From contig NW_026946360.1 in the NCBI RefSeq assembly GCF_035222275.1, positions 992,001-1,056,000 on the forward strand: a stretch of 64,000 bases of DNA. The letters are read 5' to 3'. Below are positions 47,752-58,100 of this stretch, piece by piece (positions within the stretch are counted from its first letter, which is position 1; every line of letters starts with the position of its first letter). The DNA comes from Podospora bellae-mahoneyi (Eukaryota; Ascomycota; Sordariomycetes; Sordariales; Podosporaceae). The translations under genes were made by a program, and so were the position numbers. The notes beneath the pieces were generated by a model. That model did not search any database, was not told the DNA's origin, and was given only the letters and a program-made list of their open reading frames with translations.

Positions 47752-49963
47752 TTATACGAGGAAAATGCCCTCAAAGTACTCCTGCAACTGCTCAAAGTCC
47801 TCTAACTCACCAATCCAACCCACATACTGATCCGGTCTGACAGCCACAACGCACCCTTTCTCCTTATCAACTCCGTAATTCTTGTATGCATCGCCAAACC
47901 CTTCATGGTAACTCTCGTCATCGACAAAAACCTTGTTGTAGTCCCATCCGGTGTGTGGGTCGAACGGATGCAGGATGTCGGGGAAATCTCGCAGGAGCTC
48001 TGTCTCGGTCCTTCTGGCTGAGTGGATTGTTAACACCTCGATCACACTATCAATCTTGGCCCCCTCCGGAGTAGCCCTTCTCATAAAGCCGTTGGACGAG
48101 CTCAGCTTATCACAGAACACCTCAACTCGCTGCTTCTGTGCTTGATCCAGTATGTCACCGGCAAACAACACAATGCGGAACCGTCCATCAGCCTTCAGCC
48201 TCTCTTGGAAATGCCATGGCCGAGCACAGGCCTGGTTAAGGACTTTAAAACTGTTGAACCTCATCCCCACAGGCAGCCCTTTGGCCAGGCTCTGCTTCAC
48301 CTCGAACTCTTCCACTGTAATTCTGCGCACCCCTTCCAAATTCCGGCTTCTATCGCTCCTATCGCCCAGTTCGCCAGGGTCGCCGCTCTTGACGACCAAA
48401 GAACTTGGACCATAGTCAACACTCAATCCGCTGGCAAACAGGTTCCCTTTCAGGAACGCGTCCTTAAATTCAGCCATGCTCACGCCTTCTGCGTCCATAA
48501 CATCCTTCGCCGGGCGCCCGCTAAACAAACGACTGAACTTGTGGTCGAACTCAATAAGGTCCTGAGCAACTCGGCGTCGCTCGGACTGATATGTGTCCAA
48601 AATTCTGGGATGACAAATCCCCTTGGCTATGAGCCCAACCTTCCACGCCAAGTTGAATGAGTCCTGCATAGAAACGTTCATGCCTTGTCCTGCTTTGGGG
48701 GAATGAGTGTGCACTGCATCGCCCGCAAGGAATACCTTATTGGAAGGGTGCGAAAAGGAGGGTGAGATACGTTGTCCGATCTGCAGTTGCCATGTTAACC
48801 AGGAGTGAATAGGGGTAAAAATAGGCTCAGGGGGAAATACCTGGTACGCGGTCCACCAGTCGCAATATTCATAGTCGATCTTGTATGGCCTTAAAATTTT
48901 TTGCGCAGCGCCAAAGATGAGCTCCGGTGTGATCTTGGACCTGTCTGCCCTGCCGGATGCGTCCGGCGTGACCTCCTTGAGTTGAATGTACAATCTCACC
49001 AGCCGGTTCTCGCGAGGGATGACCATGAGACTCCCATCGTTGGCTGAGTGGATAGCACAGCGCATGCGAATGTCGGCTATCCATGTGTCAGCCATGTTCC
49101 CAAGTTGCGCCCCGAGGAAACTTACGAAAGTCAGTGAGAGGGATGATATCCATAACTCCCCAAATGAAGTCGGTTGCTTCGCCTTGTAGCTCGAACTCGG
49201 GACCAAGTGTCCGTCTGGTCCAGCTCCTAGCACCGTCACAACCAATGACGAATTTTGCATTGATCACTTCTTCCTCCTCACCCTTTGCATCTGTGATATT
49301 CTTGTCCTCGTAGTCATCCCCCACAAGGTTACTCCGAAAGAGCCCATCTGTCGCATCACTCTTGCTGCCTGTCGTAGCTTGCGGCGGAGTAGCTTCCTCT
49401 TCTGTTAGCTTTCTCACCGTCACTTTAACTCTCTCCTCCCCAATCTGCAAACTGGTTGGTAGGATCGCCCTCTCGACTTTGATGGCACCCCCAGAGTATT
49501 TCTGGATGTTGTCCAAAAAGAACCTCTCAATCCTGCCCTGTTGCAACACAATCTGTTGGAATCTGGACAGCCCCACAATCGTATCAGGGATTCTGTCGCT
49601 CCGTTGAATGATACCTGTCGCGTCAGGATTCCACATGCAGATTTCGATCATGTGATTTGCTTCCTTCCATGCCCTGTCGGCAAAGCCAAGAGAGTCAAAG
49701 ATTTCAAGAGAGCGGCATTGAAGACCGTCGGCCTGGCCCGAAAATATCTTTGTGGAACGCTTGTCTATGATCCGAACTGAAAGCGGAGAGGCAGAGGGGA
49801 TGGCGGTGAGGTGAGCGAAAGATGCGGCAGCCATGAGCCCGGCAGGCCCGGCGCCAATGATGAGGCTAGAGTGTGCATTAGAATGGCAGGCATATACTTT
49901 GCTCTGGGCTCCAGTCACTTACACGTCGACATTCGTCTCCGGAATATCAGACTGAGAGAACAT
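47752..49963 (-). CDS. FAD-dependent monooxygenase, phenol 2-monooxygenase family
   Basis: Model: complement(47752..49076, 49126..49865, 49923..49963), 701 aa. Flavin hydroxylases of this family add one oxygen to phenolic rings using NADPH and O2. Exon 1 (MFSQSDIPETNVDV) splices to LIIGAGPAGLM, giving the FAD-binding GxGxxG at 18-23. A 49-nt intron then joins IIPLTDF to PDIRMRCAIHS. Other hallmarks are VIGCDGARSWTRR (DG motif) and VFLAGDAVHTHSPKAGQGMN (GD motif). The C-terminal third is the thioredoxin-like phenol hydroxylase dimerisation domain, with RIVLFAGDI and GCVVAVRPDQYVGW. The length suits the family. The substrate cannot be read from sequence; location next to an ERG6-like gene may hint at metabolite tailoring but two genes are weak evidence. 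Confidence 0.9.
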
Positions 49964-50919
49964 GGTGCCGTCACAAAAAGTACAGTGAAATATCAGGTAA
50001 CAGGCTATGGTCAAACGAAGAGTTTCGTCAACGATAGGAACGGGGACCGCTCCGGTTTAAACCCCTTCATTTCTTCACCGTACCTTCAAGGTAGGTACCT
50101 GGGTGCAGCTCCAACCCACCCTCAAGGACATGATCAACACGACGAGGCATACAATCATAGGCCCTCATTGGTCATGTTTTTATGCTATTGGACTTATCCC
50201 TGCACGTTGGTTGTGCTTTGGGTCGCTTTGGGTGCTGAAGAATTGCAACGACATAAAACTAACCCGGAAACGGACTAGATGCTTACTGACTTGATGTGGA
50301 CTGATGATGGACTTCAACAAGGCTGGAAATAGTTTTGGGAGTGAAGTGGAGGTTTACCTTCAAATCAATGCACTGAGCATGGTCCTCCAAAATAACCTGG
50401 AAGGCGGTTTTTCGGAAACCGAACAACCACCGACCGAGAAGGGTGGCTGAGGGATCTCGCCATGGGGACAGGGGTACGCTAGGATCGCGGGGGTCTTAAA
50501 AAACTCCACCGCCCAACCATCTTGACTATCACCAATGACTTCAGCGGACACGGAAGGCTTGCCCTGCCATGGTTGTTCACATAAACGACAACGAGTCGAG
50601 AACTGGCAGACAACAAATGACACGAAGAAGAAATTTACGACAAGGTAGGTACTTAAATTTCCCGAGCTGTCCATTACCTGGTATTACGAATAATCCTCAA
50701 ATTTATGTTCCACACGTCTAAATGGCGGAGAATGGCTGCGGCACGCTGCGCCTCACTGGCCGTCATTACTAAAGAACCAGCATTCCCAAGCCTGACAGAG
50801 CCGCAATCCTTCCACCTCGAATATTCTTCTATTACACCACTCCCGACGACAAGATATCACGGTCTCGAGCTTCCTGAGAAGTATTCCCTTCCAGGTTTAT
50901 ACCCAAGCCAATAGCGAAA
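49964..50919. promoter_or_regulatory. Divergent intergenic region
   Basis: 956 bp between two outward-facing starts. It carries two AGGTAGGTAC motifs (50088-50100, 50641-50652). A 69-codon upstream ORF (50705-50914, +) ends five bases before the ATG at 50920 and could act as a uORF. Confidence 0.4.
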
Positions 50920-52329
50920 ATGGCAGACATAATTGGCACCATCGTCACTCTTGTGGAAACGGTTCAGTCAGCCGTCACTCTCTACCAGCGCATCGACGGC
51001 CTACCCACACAAATGACGCAACTCGGTAAACGAATCGAGCGCCTGAGCCCATTTCTGAGCCGGCTGGAATCTTTCATAAAAAAAAGACCAGCAGCTGCCT
51101 CCTCAAGCCTGTATCCTGGCCAGAAACAAGATCTCAGACAATTGCTGGATGCTATCAACGACCACATCAAGAAGGCAACCGACCTGTTTGAGCGATACGA
51201 GAAAGGCATTCTCTCGCGGTCTCATGATCTTGAATTTCGAGCGCGATGGGTTTCACAAATATGGTTTTCCCTAGTAGAAAACAGCCCAGAGAAAGTCCAG
51301 GCAATCCTGGATGATATCGAATACGACAGGGGCGTTCTTTCAGACTACCTCGCCCTAATGGCTGTGGACAAACAACCTGATATCCCTAGTCCCAACCTGA
51401 TCACAAGTCCAGCCCCTAAAAAAATTATCATCAACAGCCCTGCGAACAAGAACATCGCTGATTCCCCAAAGAAGAACAACTTATCACCATCGTCAGCACC
51501 AGCTAAACGACCATCACCATCACCATCGCCGATACCACGACAAGATTTAAAGATCCTCTTTGTAGACCCTTATCATGCTGAGCGAACAGCGATCGCCGAG
51601 TCTCTCCTTGCCCTCTTTCGGGAGCTGACTCTACTGTACAGGTCAAACACACCCTGGCGCATATCAGCCGTCTCGTCCGCTGGATTCTTTGTCAAAAATT
51701 CTTCTGATTTGGTGCCAGTCATCTCATCCCTCAACTACAGCTACCCATCATGGAAGAAGGATTTCAAGCCCGGCGGCCCGGGCGATGTTCCAAAACCCGA
51801 AGCCTTGAAGGCCATCTTTGACAACAACTGGGCAAACTACCCCTTTAAAAACGCGATCAAGTCGCAAATATCAACTCGCCCCAGTGTAGGCTTGACAAAA
51901 GACGTGTTTGAGAAGTACGACTACATCATTGTCTTCACCAAGCGGGAGCACGACAACATGGTCAAGCTCAAGGAAGCGGTAACTGCAATGACAAAAGAGA
52001 GGCAAAGGGCACGGGTGTTACATCTGGGAGTGTACTTGGGCGGGGAGATTGTTTATCCAACATTGGCAAAAGGAGCGGGGGAAGTTATTGAGCAGACAAA
52101 CCGACATGAGTGGAACAAAAAGGTGGCTCAGATCAAGACGGCGTTGAAGGAGTTCTTGAGGCAGGAGATGCGGTGGCAAATGCCAGAGTTACCTGGTCCC
52201 GAAAAGAACGATGGGAAGCAAATCAAGGATACCGGGGAGAAGGATGCAAATGGATTCAAGAACAAGAAGAAAGAAAGCGGTAAGGACAAAGTGAATGCAG
52301 CTGGTAAAGCGAAGGGAAAGGGGTCTTAG
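50920..52329 (+). CDS. N-terminal helical (HeLo-like?) domain fused to an LMW-phosphatase-like fold lacking catalytic residues
   Basis: One exon, 469 aa. Residues 1-150 are helical and amphipathic (MADIIGTIVTLVETVQSAVT, then LPTQMTQLGKRIERLSPFLS), resembling N-terminal domains of fungal NLR-associated and HeLo-like proteins. A Ser/Pro/Lys linker follows. Residues about 210-420 resemble low-molecular-weight tyrosine phosphatases: DLKILFVDPYHAERTAIAE in place of the P-loop CX5R(S/T), SAVSSAGFF, and KYDYIIVFTKREHDNMVKL. The catalytic Cys position is Asp216 while Arg222 is kept, and the late general-acid Asp-Pro appears as Tyr-Pro (VYPTLAKG). The Lys-rich tail is disordered. I infer a non-enzymatic binding or sensing module. 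The domain match is by eye; function unknown. Confidence 0.6.
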   Translation: MADIIGTIVTLVETVQSAVTLYQRIDGLPTQMTQLGKRIERLSPFLSRLESFIKKRPAAASSSLYPGQKQDLRQLLDAINDHIKKATDLFERYEKGILSRSHDLEFRARWVSQIWFSLVENSPEKVQAILDDIEYDRGVLSDYLALMAVDKQPDIPSPNLITSPAPKKIIINSPANKNIADSPKKNNLSPSSAPAKRPSPSPSPIPRQDLKILFVDPYHAERTAIAESLLALFRELTLLYRSNTPWRISAVSSAGFFVKNSSDLVPVISSLNYSYPSWKKDFKPGGPGDVPKPEALKAIFDNNWANYPFKNAIKSQISTRPSVGLTKDVFEKYDYIIVFTKREHDNMVKLKEAVTAMTKERQRARVLHLGVYLGGEIVYPTLAKGAGEVIEQTNRHEWNKKVAQIKTALKEFLRQEMRWQMPELPGPEKNDGKQIKDTGEKDANGFKNKKKESGKDKVNAAGKAKGKGS

Positions 52330-53249
52330 CGACATGCCGCTTTAGGACCGGCTTTTAATGTGCTTTACCTACCTACATCGATGAGAGCCGGGCATTTTGG
52401 ATTCAGATCAATGGTGATTGCATGTTGTCTATATTTCAGACCAATCTTGTTGATATTTTAGAAGTCCGGGTAAATGTTTTGTTTTGAAATCAGCATGGCT
52501 GCCGGAGATACAAGCTCAGCACCGGCTGAGCGTGTTTCCGTCAAGCTTTGACTGGGCGCCGCCACTGACAGGGGCTTTGTTCAGGCACGTACGTTACATA
52601 TAGTGTTTTTGTCTACGGCTAGAACCTAGATTCAATTAAACCCAACTTCCTAGATGACGCGGCCATCGACATACACCTTCCACAGCATAGTCCTTCCCCG
52701 CAGAATGTATCCCGACCAACACACATTCGCTTCTTACTTCTTATAACATGCGACCCTGTTCGCTTCTCGGCAAGTGATCCGGTTCCTCAAGCCCAAAAAT
52801 TCTTGCAGAGCAAGTTTATTGCGTTGGCCAGATGCCGGCCGTTCTACACGGCTAAACAGCAAGAGCTTGGACTGGCCTCTAGTTTGGCGAGCCTAAGAAG
52901 GCTCTTCACCCGGATGATACAGATCGGAAAATCAGGACGCCAGTTCCATGGTCTACCCAGCGGGAATCGTGAATCCGTTTGTCAGAAATACAGAAATTGC
53001 ACTTCCCTGGAGTCACACCCAATGGCTTGTCAGGGGCAGGAGACTTGTGGTTGCACTTTTGATATTGATCATGGCCGGCAGTAACCTTGGCTGGGGATGC
53101 AATCTCGTGAGATCGTCCGATCCAGGGCTTGTATCGTGGTGAACCACCTAGCTGTTGCCTGTATTTAGTCTCAGCCGGCCACGATTATTGTCTTATCTTT
53201 CACGAGCATCATCTGATGTTGATATCATTCAACTTTCAACACACTCAAC
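52330..53249. other. Intergenic region
   Basis: 920 bp with short ORFs only; one TACCTACCTA motif at 52366-52375. Presumed promoter of the Cys-rich protein gene at its right end. Confidence 0.4.
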
Positions 53250-54148
53250 ATGAGAATTGTATATCTTTCGGCGTTGCTTGCGTTCGGCCTACAGGCTGAG
53301 GCCCAGCTCGCTGCCAGACAGCGCGGCGGCGGTGGTGGAGCAGCGTGTGTGTGGGAAGGTCATTGTCTTGGTACCTTTGCCTATTCTTTCAACTTTCACC
53401 GTATAGAGACTGACAAGTTGCCAGGTGACGAATGCGACTCTGAGCTTGACTGTGACGGGGATCTGTACTGTCGCTCAGGAAGATGTGCGAATCCCCCTAC
53501 CCAGAGCTCCTCTCGTGGCGGTGGACAAGGCTCAATCATCCGCACAACAACCATATACGTTTATCCAACCCCTACCGTGAGACCTACCTCACCTTCTCAA
53601 CCAGCTTGCGCTTGGACCGGACATTGCATTGGTATCTACTTACCCCTGGACCCCTGGGTTTTCTCTCTTGGCAGCCAATACTAACTGTCTCCCAGGTGAC
53701 AGGTGCGAGGACGAGAATGACTGCGACGGAGACCTGATCTGCCGTGCAGGTCGTTGCAATCCTCTGTCCGGTGGCATAAGCACGTCCACGCGCAGAGCCA
53801 CGGTCACATACCCGCCGGTTATCACGCGTATCACCAGTACTCGCCGTGTCACGGTCACACTGCCCCCGGTTATTACCCGCACGAGCACAAGTACACGTCG
53901 GGTTACAGTTGCTCCCATCGTAACGACTGTGACTCGCAGCAGAAGCACAGCAGTATCGCCTCGTCCAACGCCAACAAGCAGACCAGGGCCAAATTGTGGA
54001 GACAACCCACTCTCTTGTATCGGTACGTTGTTTTCTGCCTTTTTTAATGGATAGGTTGCTGATGCTCATAATAGGCTTAAGCTGCCAGGAGGATTCAGAC
54101 TGTGGATTTGATTTGATCATCTGCAAGAATGGCTTTTGTGATTTGTAA
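53250..54148 (+). CDS. Secreted modular cysteine-rich protein with three repeat modules
   Basis: Model: join(53250..53370, 53425..53631, 53696..54022, 54075..54148), 242 aa. A signal peptide (MRIVYLSALLAFGLQAEAQ) is followed by three modules of the form C-x-W-x-GHC-x-G then xxC-x(5)-DC-xxD-x-C-xxG-x-C. Seen are ACVWEGHCLG/DECDSELDCDGDLYCRSGRC, ACAWTGHCIG/DRCEDENDCDGDLICRAGRC and CGDNPLSCIG/LSCQEDSDCGFDLIICKNGFC. Each module is split by a phase-1 intron (54, 64 and 52 nt) after the same Gly codon, so the introns were copied with the modules. Ser/Thr-rich linkers with RRVTV repeats separate modules 1-2 and 2-3. It resembles small secreted disulfide-rich proteins or lectin-like extracellular proteins; I do not recognise a named family. 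Confidence 0.78.
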
Positions 54149-55137
54149 CCAGCGTTTCAGTTGACGACCAGAGATGACGAACAAACTTGTGCCTGTGTGG
54201 TGGTACCGAAATGAACCAAGTGCTCTAAAAGGGCATCTGTGTCTCTCCCATGAGTAGCCAATGACTAGGTGAGGATCTCTGTGTTATGTCCATTTAAGGT
54301 AGCTTTGGAGAATGTAAAACGGTCGAAGCTTTTGCCTGCTAGTAGGAGAGGTGTCATTTCTCTTTGTATCCCGCATGTCGTACGACCACAAAACCCACCA
54401 ACCTAGGTAGGTAACTTGGGACAATGAGGTGTTCAAAGTTGTACAGTCTAACATGTGAAATTTGCGAGATTGGCATTACGATTTGCCTTGTGGAGGTTAT
54501 TCATAGTTAGTGCTGTGATTCGATGATGATAGAGAGGCTTGGCCAAGGAGGGTAAGTGGGGTGCGAGTGCGGTTTAGAGTGCGGTTTAGATGTCACGATG
54601 TCTGTTTAAGGCAGGCAGAAGTCTTCGCAGTGTCGAACGTTGCTAAAAGCGGTATGGCAATGGGATGTGCCATTGCGAGACAAAAGCTTGGACCATCTGA
54701 GAACCGAAAGCCTATCCGTAACATTCTCTCCGGTTTGAGCTTTTTGAGGACAGCAATGTGGGGTGCTAGGCACACCAGCTTAGTATTAAGGTGGACCATT
54801 ATGGTTGCGTTGGCTGCAGAAAGACCCGCTCCATCCCGTCCGGACGAACACATAATGGGTATCGGAAGACGTGGTATCAGATCGGCGTCCCGCGCCCGGG
54901 AAACCTGACTAAGCAGATCGGAGATCGTGGAAACAACTGAAACAAGGCAGGCGGGCAAGCTTGGCATTTCATCGCCAAACCTCGACTAGACCGCTGGGTC
55001 GCGTCTTTTGACGCAACCCAACTTCCTCCGCTCAACGTACGGAATCTGCCGAAAACTGCAAACTGATCTCGCACACGAGACCTCGCTGCGAGGAACAAAG
55101 CTCTCGTGCACACTGAGGCCTGGGCTGCCCGAGTCAA
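54149..55137. other. Intergenic region
   Basis: 989 bp; includes the palindromic CCTAGGTAGGTA motif at 54399-54413 and a small GAGTGCGGTTTA direct duplication near 54565-54590. The minus ORF at 54593-54967 has no recognised motif. Confidence 0.4.
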
Positions 55138-58100
55138 ATGGGAGCCGGAACGACCCTGTCAGCGGCAGTAGGAGCGGGTGGGACAGCAGAGTTCAGTGAG
55201 CCGAGTCACCAGACGCCACGGTTACCTCCCACCTGTGGAACAGACGACGCATCCACCACAGCTACAGAGGATCTGGACTTGCTCGAGAGCATCAAAGAAG
55301 TCTTGGACGCTGATTCCCGTCCGACTTTTGTTTTGGATCTCGACCCCGACGACCCCCTGCCGATCACTCCCATCGATTCCACTGGCAGCCCCACCGCCAG
55401 AGCCAAAGTCCTGCTCCCCGTATTCTGCAACGCTGCCCTGCGACTGTACGAACAACTTTACGATGGCCTCATCGGTCTCGACGCTCAAGGCTTACCGCCA
55501 GAGCAAGAGCCTCAGGACGCCTCCTTCGATGAGTTCAAGCGATGGGCCACCGGCGTGACGACTCATGACGACTCCAAGGACGTCTTTCCACTTTCGTTTC
55601 TCTACGGCGACCTCCTCTGGACCGGCTCTACCGTTAGGAAGCGATGGCGCCTCATCAGTGGGAACCGCTTGTGGCGCGCTGCTGAAGTTGCCAGTCCCGT
55701 TGGTGATCTGTCCTCTGGAGCACCAGCTGAAGTTGCGACAGGCGGCTTTGTCGCAGAACACAGCCTTAAGGCCGCATCACAAAAAGCGCCACCGTCAGAA
55801 CGCCCAACAGACACGAGTCTCCCCGTATCAGGAACGACAATAGCCGTTAGGTACTCCAAGCAAAAGTCGGGACGGCCTCCTCCAAAGTCGTTCTTTTCAA
55901 CACGACAGACCCCGGCGGGAAGTTCTGACGACACCACAAAATCATCCGCATCCATCACCTTGGCTGCACCAGAGAAGTCAGTTGCCGACTGGACCTGTCC
56001 TGAGCCGAGAGGGGTACTCTCAGCTCATCTTCAATATGCCCGGACCGTCAACTGGGCTATCACGCCATTGGGCCCAATGGAGAAATGGTCGCCAGAATTC
56101 AAACAGACGGCCAACCTCTGCATGAACAACCCTCACCCGGCCGCTCTGTTCTGGGGCAGCGAGCTGACAATGCTGTACAATGAAGCCTACGCCACCGAGG
56201 TGGCTGGCAACAAGCACCCTTCTCTGATGGGCACCGGGTTCAGCGGTCCTTTTTCTGAACTCTGGGATTACCTTCGCCCCATTTTCGCTGAATGTGCCAG
56301 AACAGGAATAAGTGTGCGCAAGGAGGATGATTACTTGCCTATTGACAGGCATGGCCTACTTGAAGAGACCTTCTTCTCTTGGTCTTTTACTCCGATGTAT
56401 GGGGGCACCGACCGAATTCTCGGCTTTTACAACGCACCTTTCGAGACAACCAAACAGGTCATCAACCGCCGGAGGATGCATACCATCAACAAAATTGGCG
56501 AACGAACAGCCCAAGCCAAGGCTGTTAAGCAATTCTGGAAGTTTGTCTTGGAAGGTCTGCAAGACAATGAACGCGATGTCCCTTTTGCGTTGCTCTACTC
56601 GGTGGGCGATGGAGAAGGCGAAGACAACGACCACTCTTCCATGTCTTCTGGCAGCACCATTTCGCTCAAGACATGCCATCTCGAAGGATCCATTGGAGTC
56701 CCCGATGGGCACATGGCAGCCCCGACGCATCTTGATCTCAAGCGGAGCCGCGAAGGGTTTGTGCCATCCTTCCGCGAAGCCATGCGCACCAGAGAACCAA
56801 CCCTGCTTCACACACGAGATGGGACATTGCCGGAAGTCCTCCTCGAGGGTATCAACTGGCGCGGTTTTGGGGATCCCTGCCGTGAAGCTGTCATTTTTCC
56901 TGTCCGGCCGACTAATGGGGATGCGGTGCTTGCCTTCTTGGTGTTGGGCGTAAACCCTCGCCGGCCGTACAATGACGAATACAAGGCTTTTACCAGCATG
57001 CTTAACCGACAGCTGGCCACCTCTTTGGCATCCGTGATCCTGTTCGAGGATGAGACTCGGCGTAGCAGGGATGCAGCGGAAGCAGCTGCATTGGAGAAGG
57101 AGCAGTTGACACAACAGTTGAATTTGCAAGCCAGCAGGTACAGACGCATGACTGAGCTTTCTCCCCTCGGAATGTTTCTCATCAGCCCCGAGGGTGTTTT
57201 ACGCGAGGCCAACGATCGGTTTTTCGAGATGACGGGCCACACCAGAGATAACAACAGCCAGTACGAGATGTCGTGGCTGGATATCATGGTTGAAGAAAGC
57301 GCAAATACGATGAGAGAAGGCTGGGAGCGTCTGGTCAAGGATCACTTGCCTTGGTCGGGAGAGTTGAAGCTAAGGAAGCCGCGAATTAACCCAGCGTTGG
57401 AAACGAATGAACCAATGGATTCTTGGGTTTTGTTCAGTGCCCATGCTGAGTTATCTCATGATGGCACGGTGAGATCCGTAATGGGTTCCATCACAGATAT
57501 CTCACATCTCAAATGGGCCCAAGGTTTGCAGAATCGTCGGCTCCAGGAGGCCGAAGAGACAAGGAGACAGCAGAATGAATTCATTGACATCACCTCGCAC
57601 GAGATGCGAAACCCCCTCACAGCCATTCTGCAGTGTGCCGACGATATTTTATCGGCCTTGGGGGCCGGAGACAATCAATATCAGGGCACAGAAGCGACAT
57701 ATCGAGGAATTGGGAACGCTAGTTCAGTCACGTCACAAACCATCCAGTCCTGTATAGATGCCGCTCAAACCATCGCATTGTGCGTGCAGCACCAAAAATC
57801 CATCGTGGACGACATCCTTACCATCTCGAAACTGGATTCAAACTTGTTGCTTTTGACGCCTGTCCCCTGTCAACCGAAGCTTCTGCTGCGACGGGCTGTC
57901 AAAATGTTTGAGCCCGAGTTACAGGCGAAGAAGATTGAGGTTTCTTTCGACATCCGGGAGACCTCTCTTACCGGACTCAGTGTGGACTGGGTAGCCATGG
58001 ACCCGAGCCGCGTCCTCCAGGTTCTCATCAACCTTCTCACCAACGCCATCAAGTTTACTGCGCCTGCCAAAGACAAGAGGCTGATCACAGTTGTATTGGA

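Noticed and set aside
47527-47900. Possible small plus-strand gene starting MDSPKPDTPSS
   Set aside because: It would need a weakly supported intron and would end antisense inside the flavoprotein gene; no motif or homology is recognised.
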